5,187 nucleotides of DNA from Candidatus Heimdallarchaeota archaeon (GTDB lineage Archaea; Asgardarchaeota; Heimdallarchaeia; Heimdallarchaeales; Heimdallarchaeaceae). Of this stretch, positions 1-5,187 are shown in pieces (within the stretch, counting starts at the first letter, position 1; every line of letters begins with the position of its first letter). The stretch spans positions 1-5,187 of the forward strand of contig DAOVRE010000147.1 of NCBI GenBank assembly GCA_030628305.1. Direction: 5' to 3'. The notes under the pieces were generated by a model that saw nothing but the letters and a program-made list of their open reading frames with translations, was not told the origin of the DNA and made no database searches. The position numbers and the translations under genes were made by a program.

Positions 1-568
1 AGATGTTTCTTTCCTCCCAGAAATAAGAGCTAAGAAATCTTTCTCGCTTCGCTTCATCTGTTTTGAACTCCCTTTTTCCTCCTTTTCTAAAAATCAAGAT
101 ATATTCATGTTCTAATGTCACATATCCACCTGGCGGTAACATTCCTGAACCCATGAATTTGTTTGGTGCGTTTGTTTGCTTACTCCAAACAATGTAAGGT
201 AAACAACTTAAACCCATCTTGCAACAGTGGGAAATTATCCTTGAATGTGATGGATAGAGTTTGAAATTTCCAGCTATGCTTTGCGTAGTATCGCCTATAT
301 TGATGCAAACTATTCCGCTTGGTTTCAAAACCCTATATATTTCATCCCAAACCTTGTCTAATTCCTGATGCATCAATTCAAAAGCTAAATTTCCATTTTC
401 TTCACTCAAAGCGTCCTTAATCGCGGGATTTTGTTCGGCAAAAACATCATTCCAAAGCTGTACTAAAGGGTATGGCGGAGAAGTTACAACGAGATGAACT
501 GACTCATTTTCAATCCCGCTCATTTTTTGCGAACTCTTGAAGATGAGTTCATGCTTTGTTTTTAGCAT
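1..568 (-). CDS. DNA (cytosine-N4) methyltransferase, beta-class TSPPY type, 3' end cut off by window
   Basis: This is the N-terminal 189 residues of an S-adenosylmethionine-dependent DNA methylase. Residues 29-34 read TSPPYP, the catalytic motif IV of N4-cytosine methylases. Further on come YRVLKPSGIVCINIGD (residues 78-93), a QTNAPNKFMGSGMLPPGGYV block (131-150) and LEHEYILIFRKGGKR (152-166). Motif IV lies near the N-terminus and no SAM-binding FxGxG has appeared, which fits the beta class, where motif I is C-terminal and would be off the window. From memory the text closely resembles archaeal CTAG methylases of the M.MjaI/M.MthZI kind, so CTAG is a plausible but unproven target. Those proteins are near 290 residues, so roughly a third is missing. 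The ATG at 568-566 is chosen because AAGGGG lies 6 nt upstream and the homology begins straight after it. The gene is divergent from fdhA. No restriction endonuclease is visible, but one could lie beyond the left edge. Confidence 0.9.
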   Translation of the reverse strand, partial: MLKTKHELIFKSSQKMSGIENESVHLVVTSPPYPLVQLWNDVFAEQNPAIKDALSEENGNLAFELMHQELDKVWDEIYRVLKPSGIVCINIGDTTQSIAGNFKLYPSHSRIISHCCKMGLSCLPYIVWSKQTNAPNKFMGSGMLPPGGYVTLEHEYILIFRKGGKREFKTDEAKRERFLSSYFWEERNI

Positions 569-574
569 TTTTAA

Positions 575-580
575 CCCCTT
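575..580 (-). promoter_or_regulatory. Probable ribosome binding site of the methylase gene
   Basis: AAGGGG on the minus strand ends 6 nt before the ATG of the methylase gene. It is a purine-rich, imperfect match to the archaeal anti-Shine-Dalgarno sequence, and it supports the chosen start. A TATA-like CTTTATC (minus strand of 630-636) sits far enough upstream to give a short leader that includes this site. Confidence 0.45.
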
Positions 581-749
581 GAATATAGCAATTGTTCACT
601 AAGGATGTGATTACTTAGAATATCTTCTAGATAAAGTTTGTTGATTCTTGTGTAACAAATCTATTGTATATTTTCAAATAAATCAATGTTGAGCGAAAGA
701 CTTTTTATTCCAGCCTAGCGTCAACCCATTATCTTATACTGCCAATTTT

Positions 750-755
750 GGTGAG
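750..755 (+). promoter_or_regulatory. Shine-Dalgarno of fdhA
   Basis: GGTGAG ends 5 nt before the fdhA ATG and matches the archaeal 16S 3' end (complement of TCACC). It helps fix the start at 761. An in-frame TGA at 752-754 overlaps the site and rules out any start further upstream. A functional Shine-Dalgarno favours the more distant TATA candidate at 702-709 over the nearer one. Confidence 0.6.
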
Positions 756-760
756 TAATT

Positions 761-3475
761 ATGGTAGATGTAGAAAATATTAAGATTATAATTGATGGCA
801 AGGAAGTTGATTGTCGTACTGACGAAACCTATCTAGACATAGCTGAGAGGAATGGTATTGAAATCCCAACAGTTTGTCATCATCCGGCATTGGAACCAGC
901 TGGTAAATGTAGAGTTTGTGTTGTAGAAGAAACGCTTGAAGAAAAAACCCGAATCGTTGCTTCTTGCAAAGAACTTGCAAAAAACGATGCAATTATCAGT
1001 ACAATTTCTGAGAGAGTTCAGAAAACAAGAAAAGCTTTGATCAGTAAAATGGCCAAGTTACATACTGAAGACTGCGTAGTTTGTGGTACAGATGAAGAAT
1101 GTAAAATAGAGTTTCTTGTTAATAATTATCTTGCAGATGAAGAACCTATTGAAATTACTAAAAAAATAGTTGAATTATCAGAAAAAAATGAGTTTTTCAC
1201 TTTAAGATATGAAAATTGTATCAAATGTGGTCTTTGTGTGAGAGTAACTGAAGAACTGCAAGTTTGTAATGTTTTAGCAATAGAAAGAGGAAAGTTTGAT
1301 GGTTACCCACATCCAAAGATTGGTACCAGTTTTGAAGAAGCAGGTTGTGTAGCTTGTGGTAATTGTGTGGCTGTATGCCCGGCAGGAGCTTTGGTTAGTA
1401 ATCATGTATTAGCTATTGAAAAGGTTGGAGAGCTTCGTCAAGCAACAACAGTATGTGCCTATTGTGGTGTTGGATGCAACTTCGATGTTGTAGTAGATAC
1501 TGAAACAGAGAAAATTGTAACTGTTAATTCAAACTCAGATAATGTGGTTAATGGTATTACTTTATGTGTTAAAGGTCGATATGGATGGGATTTTGTTAAT
1601 CATTCAGACAGACTTGATACTCCTTTAATCAAGAAAGATGGAGAATTTGTGAAAGCTTCTTGGGATGAAGCATTTGATTTAATAGAAAACAAATTGAAAA
1701 CTATCCGAGACGAGAGTGGTCCTGATTCTTTAGTTTTTCTCACTTCTGCTAAATGTACTAACGAAGAAAATTATCTTATGCAAAAACTTGCTAGAGCTGC
1801 CATTGGTACAAATAATATAGATCATTGTGCTCGTTTGTGTCATGCTTCAACAGTAACAGGTCTTGCACGAGCTTTTGGTTCAGGTGCTATGACAAATAGC
1901 ATCAGCGATTTAACAAATGATACTGAGGTTATTTTCGTTATAGGCAGCAATACTACTGAAGCTCATCCAGTTATTGGTATGAAGATTAAACAAGCTGTTA
2001 CAAAAGGCATAACCAAATTGATAGTTGCTGATCCACGAAAAATTGAGCTTGTTGATTATTCTGAAATCCACCTTCAACAGAAACCTGGCTCAGATGTAGC
2101 CCTAATTAACGCTTTTATGAAAATAATTCTTGAAGAAAACCTTCACGATGAGGAATTTATTAAAAGCAGAACTGAAGGGTTTGATGAACTTAAGAAAAAA
2201 TTGGAAGGAACCTCATTAGAAGTTTTGTGTAAAATCGCAAATGTAAAAATCAATGATGTTAAAGAAGCTGCCCGACTATATGCCACAGCTAAAACTGCTT
2301 CTATTATTTATTCCATGGGAATTACCCAACACACCACAGGTACAGATAATGTTCTCTCTCTAGCTAATCTAGCTATGATTACAGGAAATATAGGTCGCCC
2401 TGGTACTGGAGTTAATCCATTACGAGGTCAAAACAATGTTCAAGGAGCATGTGATCTTGGTGGTTTGCCCAATGTTTATCCAGGATATCAGAAAGTTACA
2501 GAGCCAGAAGCTAAAGCGAAATTTGAGAAAGCATGGAACGTCTCTAATTTGGATGATAAAGTTGGTTTAACTGTTGTTGAAATGATGCATGCAGCTGATG
2601 AAGGTAATGTTCGCGGTATGTATATAATGGGAGAGAACCCCGCATTGAGCGATCCCAATCTTAACCATGTACGTGAGGCACTTGAAAAAGTAGAATTCCT
2701 CGTTGTTCAAGACATTTTCATTACTGAAACTGCCAAATATGCAGATGTAATCCTACCAGGAAAAACATTTGCTGAAAAAGATGGTACTTTCACTAACACT
2801 GAAAGAAGAGTACAAAGAGTACGGAAAGCAGTTGGTCAGATAGGAGATAGAAAGGATGATTGGGACATATTGCAAATCATGTTGAACAGATTTGGAATAA
2901 AAGCAGATTATCAAAATCCAAGTGAAATTATGGATGAAATTGCTGAAATCTCTCCAATTTATGCAGGTATTGATTACACAAGAATTGAGGAAAATGGTTT
3001 ACAATGGCCATGCAAAGATAAAACTCACCCAGGAACAAAAATCCTCCATCAAGAGGAATTTAGCAGAGGTAAGGGTAAATTCCATACAATTTCCTATATC
3101 GATCCTGCTGAGTTGCCAGATGATGAATATCCTCTAATCTTAACTACTGGTCGTATCCTATATCATTTTCACACAGGAGAGATGTCAAGAAGATCCAAAA
3201 GTCTTCATGAACGCAGACCAATTGAGAGAAGCCAAATTAATCCTGTTGATGCTGAACATTTGAATATCAAGGATGGAGACAAAATATTCATTGAATCAAG
3301 AAGAGGTAAAATTGAAACTACGGCAAGAGTGACTGACAAAATACAAGAAGGAGTTGTTTTCATGTCCTTCCATTATAAAGAGTCAGCGGCAAACTTGCTA
3401 ACTAATGATGCTTTAGATCCACTTGCTAAAATCCCCGAATTCAAAGTTTGTGCAATTAAGGTTGGTAAAATATAG
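761..3475 (+). CDS. fdhA: Formate dehydrogenase catalytic (alpha) subunit, Mo/W-bisMGD, NuoG-like N-terminus, Cys-type
   Basis: Oxidises formate to CO2, or the reverse, at a Mo or W bis-molybdopterin guanine dinucleotide centre, passing electrons along an Fe-S chain. It is probably cytoplasmic, as no signal peptide or membrane segment is seen. Domains in order: [2Fe-2S] ferredoxin fold (about 1-80; C39, C50, C53, C69); NuoG-type His-Cys3 [4Fe-4S] site (H101, C105, C108, C114); two-cluster ferredoxin segment (C153, C156, C159 and C196, C199, C202, C206); Mo-pterin Fe4S4 domain (C232, C235, C239, C269, with K271 after the last Cys); molybdopterin oxidoreductase core (about 285-700); dinucleotide-binding C-terminal domain (about 790-900). 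The active-site stretch DHCARLCHASTV places Cys at 360 where many homologues have selenocysteine, followed by H361. The conserved Arg block NPLRGQNNVQGACD (552-565) and GENPALSDPN are intact. The 904-residue length is normal for FdhA of the Moorella/Clostridium type. Oddity: Thr163 stands where the fourth Cys of the first ferredoxin motif is expected. No NuoE/F-like partner or FdhD is in the window. Other bisMGD enzymes with this layout exist, but formate dehydrogenase fits best. Confidence 0.93.
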   Translation: MVDVENIKIIIDGKEVDCRTDETYLDIAERNGIEIPTVCHHPALEPAGKCRVCVVEETLEEKTRIVASCKELAKNDAIISTISERVQKTRKALISKMAKLHTEDCVVCGTDEECKIEFLVNNYLADEEPIEITKKIVELSEKNEFFTLRYENCIKCGLCVRVTEELQVCNVLAIERGKFDGYPHPKIGTSFEEAGCVACGNCVAVCPAGALVSNHVLAIEKVGELRQATTVCAYCGVGCNFDVVVDTETEKIVTVNSNSDNVVNGITLCVKGRYGWDFVNHSDRLDTPLIKKDGEFVKASWDEAFDLIENKLKTIRDESGPDSLVFLTSAKCTNEENYLMQKLARAAIGTNNIDHCARLCHASTVTGLARAFGSGAMTNSISDLTNDTEVIFVIGSNTTEAHPVIGMKIKQAVTKGITKLIVADPRKIELVDYSEIHLQQKPGSDVALINAFMKIILEENLHDEEFIKSRTEGFDELKKKLEGTSLEVLCKIANVKINDVKEAARLYATAKTASIIYSMGITQHTTGTDNVLSLANLAMITGNIGRPGTGVNPLRGQNNVQGACDLGGLPNVYPGYQKVTEPEAKAKFEKAWNVSNLDDKVGLTVVEMMHAADEGNVRGMYIMGENPALSDPNLNHVREALEKVEFLVVQDIFITETAKYADVILPGKTFAEKDGTFTNTERRVQRVRKAVGQIGDRKDDWDILQIMLNRFGIKADYQNPSEIMDEIAEISPIYAGIDYTRIEENGLQWPCKDKTHPGTKILHQEEFSRGKGKFHTISYIDPAELPDDEYPLILTTGRILYHFHTGEMSRRSKSLHERRPIERSQINPVDAEHLNIKDGDKIFIESRRGKIETTARVTDKIQEGVVFMSFHYKESAANLLTNDALDPLAKIPEFKVCAIKVGKI

Positions 3476-3496
3476 TTTCAAAATGAGGGAGAAACT

Positions 3497-3510
3497 TATT
3501 CTTTTTTTTA
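3497..3510 (+). terminator. T-tract terminator of fdhA
   Basis: A run of eight T (3502-3509), preceded by TTATTC, lies about 25 nt after the fdhA stop and just before the 3' end of the converging mobA gene. Archaeal RNA polymerase terminates at T-tracts without needing a hairpin, and no strong stem is seen here. The 41-bp convergent gap (3476-3516) holds nothing else. Confidence 0.6.
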
Positions 3511-3516
3511 ATGATT

Positions 3517-4539
3517 TCAATTAAGAGGTCGTGACTCTATCTTTAATTTCTTTCTCAGTTCTTTTACTTCGTCAAAAGCAGAATCCTTAGCCTCTTCAGG
3601 AAAATAATACATTAAATCTTGCAAAGAATGCAACGCAAAAAAGTGCATGTTATTATTTTTCCAAAACAACCGTTCAGCCTTTAAAGATTTTACAGCTAGT
3701 AACTCATAATCTTCCTCTTTTAACTTAGACGACTTTTTGAAGTATCTAGACCATAGAAATGCAGAATAATTATGGTTTAAATCATTCAATTTTTCAATGA
3801 AATTATAAGGACATAATTCATCGAATGGTTCTGATTTCACGTTCTTTAATGAACGAATGATAGTGGTTGGTGAAGGCATTGTAAGTTTATCAGATTCCTG
3901 AATGTCTTCTGTCTTTGTTATTGGTTCAGTCTGAATGTTAACATTATCAAAAGTCTTAGTCGGGAGATTATTAATTTCGATTATCGCAGTACTATCATAT
4001 AATTTCAGCATTGGAGATGTTCTCATCAAAACATCTGCTCTCGACAAAGATAGTTCTTCAAACTGCTTAGGAAAGTATACATTAGGTCCATAAAGAGTTA
4101 ATAGTGGTTCTATCATCCCTGTCTCAGATTGGAAAAAACTAACTCCATCATCACAAATTTTCATTGATTTTAACAATGATAGCGTAAGAAATGGTCTATC
4201 AGATGGTAGAAATTGAACAGCTTTACCTTGTAATAGGCGCAAAGCAGAACCTATTCCAAGCATGACTCCTTCGAATGAACTACTTTGATCATCTACGATA
4301 AAATCAATTCTATCCATAAGATTGTGGCTTTGAAGTATTGTTCTATATTCTTCTTTTCTAGCTTCAGAGTTTACAGATACTACCGTTTCATCATACAACA
4401 GATTGCTTCTTCTTACAAGATTGACTAGAAAAGGCTCATCATTAAGTGAAAATAAAATCTTGTCTTGCCACTCAGCACTTTGTTTTTGATATCTTCTTGA
4501 CAAACCTCCAGCAAGAATAGCTAAGACAGTTTTTGGCAT
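3517..4539 (-). CDS. mobA: MobA-like molybdenum cofactor guanylyltransferase with extra C-terminal domain
   Basis: Probably transfers GMP from GTP to molybdopterin, making the guanine dinucleotide cofactor used by enzymes such as the adjacent FdhA. The N-terminal nucleotidyltransferase fold shows LAGGLSRR at residues 9-16 and a conserved Lys at 27 (QDK). FLPSDRPF (110-117) carries a likely metal-binding Asp114, and FDNVNIQTEP (197-206) resembles the FxNxNTPED ending of MobA proteins. The core thus ends near 210, about the usual family length. Residues 211-340 are additional: a polar linker, then a probably helical, aromatic-rich stretch (about 240-335) that I do not recognise. The signature loop is also longer than usual, with YQKQSAEWQ between the Arg pair and DK and no Gly after the Arg. 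ATG at 4539 is preferred over the adjacent in-frame GTG at 4542-4540. No Shine-Dalgarno is seen, and a TATA box about 24 nt upstream suggests a leaderless message. Another sugar- or cofactor-nucleotidyltransferase specificity cannot be excluded. Confidence 0.8.
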   Translation of the reverse strand: MPKTVLAILAGGLSRRYQKQSAEWQDKILFSLNDEPFLVNLVRRSNLLYDETVVSVNSEARKEEYRTILQSHNLMDRIDFIVDDQSSSFEGVMLGIGSALRLLQGKAVQFLPSDRPFLTLSLLKSMKICDDGVSFFQSETGMIEPLLTLYGPNVYFPKQFEELSLSRADVLMRTSPMLKLYDSTAIIEINNLPTKTFDNVNIQTEPITKTEDIQESDKLTMPSPTTIIRSLKNVKSEPFDELCPYNFIEKLNDLNHNYSAFLWSRYFKKSSKLKEEDYELLAVKSLKAERLFWKNNNMHFFALHSLQDLMYYFPEEAKDSAFDEVKELRKKLKIESRPLN

Positions 4540-4557
4540 CACTTAACGAAAATCAGT

Positions 4558-4567
4558 TTAATATAAT
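4558..4567 (-). promoter_or_regulatory. TATA box of mobA
   Basis: ATTATATTAA on the minus strand is centred about 24 nt upstream of the mobA ATG. That is the archaeal TATA-to-start distance for a transcript beginning at or next to the start codon. The absence of a purine-rich ribosome binding site in the same interval agrees with leaderless initiation. Confidence 0.5.
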
Positions 4568-4581
4568 TCTTTTTTGATTAA

Positions 4582-4608
4582 CAATAAAATAAAAAAATAA
4601 AGAAAAAA
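4582..4608 (-). terminator. T-rich terminator of the acidic-protein gene
   Basis: About 10 nt after the TAA stop (4620-4618), the minus strand reads a series of T-runs of six, seven and four T broken by single or few other bases. This is typical of archaeal multi-T termination signals. It lies upstream of the mobA TATA box, so mobA is probably transcribed separately from the acidic-protein gene. Confidence 0.6.
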
Positions 4609-4617
4609 GTTTGAATT

Positions 4618-5187
4618 TTAGGAATCTTCTGTTTCTTTGTCTAGAGACTTTTCTATTGCTTCAGATAGTTCAATAGTTGCATCTTCTGCTGCTTCTTCAA
4701 CCATGTCTTCTACTGCTTCTTCTTCTAAAACTTCTTCGACAACATCTTCTGCAAGATGTTCAGCAGCTTCTTTGCCAATACCCTCAACATGTTCTTCGAC
4801 AACCTTTTCAACAATTTCTTCTAGGTCGTCTTCAAGTGTTTCTTCAACAGCATCGGTTACTTCTTCGACAATCTCTTCAACAATCTCTTCAACAATCTCT
4901 TCAACAATCTCTTCAACTGTGTCTTCAGCAGATTCAGCAATTTCTTCTTTTGCTTCTTCAACTACTTCTTCGACAACTTCTTCGACAACCTTTGAAACAA
5001 GTTCTTCTGATTTTTCTTCAATTGCTTCCTTAACCACTCCTTCGAGTGTGTCGTCACCTACTTCCTCAGCTACACGTTTTGCAATTGTTTCCGCAACATC
5101 GTCGACAACATCTTCAACAACCTCGGTTACAACATCTTCAACTGTATCCTCTAAGGTTTTTTCAATAGGTTCTTCGATAACGGGTTC
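4618..5187 (-). CDS. Highly acidic Glu/Val-rich repeat protein, 5' end beyond window
   Basis: I do not recognise this protein and assign no function. The reading frame is open from the TAA at 4620-4618 to the right window edge, giving 189 C-terminal residues. A GTG at 5037-5035 could be read as a start, but the frame and the same composition continue for 50 codons upstream of it, so the true start is outside. The last 139 residues contain about 51 Glu and 24 Val. Over all 189 residues there is no Phe, Tyr, Trp, Cys, Asn or Gln, and only one Met codon. The texture is a tetrad of two hydrophobic residues then two acidic ones (VVEE, EEIV, EDVV), most regular around 4864-4917. This predicts long, strongly negative helices with a winding hydrophobic stripe, perhaps self-associating or binding cations or basic partners (inference). 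No transmembrane segment is visible. The end, KSLDKETEDS, leaves the repeat pattern. Codon use is ordinary (GAA, GTT, ATT), and the pyrimidine-rich plus strand is a by-product of the Glu codons. Confidence 0.75.
   Translation of the reverse strand, partial: EPVIEEPIEKTLEDTVEDVVTEVVEDVVDDVAETIAKRVAEEVGDDTLEGVVKEAIEEKSEELVSKVVEEVVEEVVEEAKEEIAESAEDTVEEIVEEIVEEIVEEIVEEVTDAVEETLEDDLEEIVEKVVEEHVEGIGKEAAEHLAEDVVEEVLEEEAVEDMVEEAAEDATIELSEAIEKSLDKETEDS
4864..4917 (-). repeat. 12-bp tandem repeat encoding EEIV units
   Basis: Four consecutive copies of a 12-bp unit (TTCAACAATCTC on the plus strand) span 4864-4911, with a half copy to 4917. The last three full copies are identical, and the first differs only by G for A at the fifth base. 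The unit is a multiple of three, so copy-number change adds or removes four residues (EEIV) without a frameshift. The near-identity at DNA level suggests recent slippage expansion within an older, diverged hydrophobic-hydrophobic-acidic-acidic pattern. Confidence 0.85.

Larger units (their letters stand above)
569..760. promoter_or_regulatory. Divergent intergenic region between methylase and fdhA
   Basis: No convincing ORF or RNA gene is seen in these 192 bp. The region must hold both start signals. For fdhA the TATA-like candidates are TTTTTATT at 702-709, which would give a leader of about 30 nt, and ATCTTATA at 731-738, which would put initiation almost on the ATG. For the methylase the candidate is CTTTATC on the minus strand at 630-636. 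A small inverted repeat, TAGAA-TATC-TTCTA (616-629), lies next to this minus-strand candidate and could be a regulator site, but it is short enough to be chance. Two CTAG tetranucleotides occur here (627-630, 715-718). Confidence 0.4.

Noticed and set aside
569..760. tRNA or small structured RNA in the divergent intergenic region
   Set aside because: No cloverleaf, strong hairpin or conserved RNA motif could be found. Only a 5-bp inverted repeat is present.
786..992. Minus-strand open frame of 68 codons inside the start of fdhA
   Set aside because: It lies opposite the well-supported [2Fe-2S] domain of FdhA and shows no family motif of its own.
2922..3137. Plus-strand open frame of 71 codons inside fdhA in another frame
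   Set aside because: The fdhA frame is continuous and conserved here, so this is not a frameshift or separate gene.
4540..4542. GTG one codon upstream of ATG as the mobA start
   Set aside because: The neighbouring ATG gives the usual short N-terminus before the LAGG motif, and the TATA spacing fits it equally well. The difference is a single residue.
4864..4917. CRISPR array or regulatory iteron
   Set aside because: The repeats are 12 bp, directly adjacent without spacers, in frame and encode EEIV, so they are coding tandem repeats.
4677..5033. Plus-strand open frame of 118 codons, rich in Leu and Gln
   Set aside because: It is the complement of the Glu-codon repeats of the acidic protein (TTC/CTT becoming Leu and Gln codons). 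It has no start signal and no resemblance to a real protein.
5035..5037. GTG as the start codon of the acidic protein
   Set aside because: The frame stays open for 50 more codons to the window edge with the same repeat composition, so this Val is almost certainly internal.
1..5187. Depletion of CTAG across the window as a sign of restriction pressure
   Set aside because: By eye about a dozen CTAG sites are scattered over the window, not clearly fewer than expected for this base composition.

Overview
The window is A+T-rich and looks archaeal. The signs are T-tract terminators, TATA-like boxes about 24 nt ahead of a gene with no ribosome binding site (suggesting a leaderless message), a GGTGA Shine-Dalgarno ahead of another gene, and an archaeal-type TSPPY DNA methylase. 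A Thaumarchaeota (Nitrososphaerota)-like or related lineage is my best guess. This is an inference from general character; no marker gene is present to settle it.

Layout. At the left edge (1-568, minus) is the N-terminal part of a beta-class N4-cytosine-type DNA methyltransferase, cut by the window end. A 192-bp divergent intergenic region (569-760) carries the promoters of this gene and of the next. The main gene (761-3475, plus) encodes a 904-residue molybdenum/tungsten formate dehydrogenase catalytic subunit with a NuoG-like iron-sulfur front end and a catalytic Cys in place of Sec. Its stop is followed by a T-tract. Converging on it (3517-4539, minus) is a MobA-like molybdenum cofactor nucleotidyltransferase with an extra C-terminal domain of about 130 residues. 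Upstream of that, 78 bp hold the T-rich terminator of the next gene and a TATA box for mobA. The right end (4618 to the window edge, minus) encodes an extremely acidic Glu/Val repeat protein whose start lies outside the window.

How the genes fit together. MobA-type enzymes attach GMP to molybdopterin to make the guanine dinucleotide cofactor that formate dehydrogenases bind. The fdhA-mobA pair therefore makes biochemical sense, although the genes converge and cannot share an operon. No NuoE/NuoF-like, hydrogenase, membrane-anchor or FdhD gene is visible, so the electron partner of the formate dehydrogenase is unknown. The methylase and the acidic protein have no evident link to formate metabolism.

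Most worth a second look: one of the [4Fe-4S] ligands of FdhA appears to be replaced by Thr (residue 163), the MobA has a distorted nucleotide-binding signature and an unrecognised tail, and the acidic repeat protein lacks six amino-acid types over its visible 189 residues.
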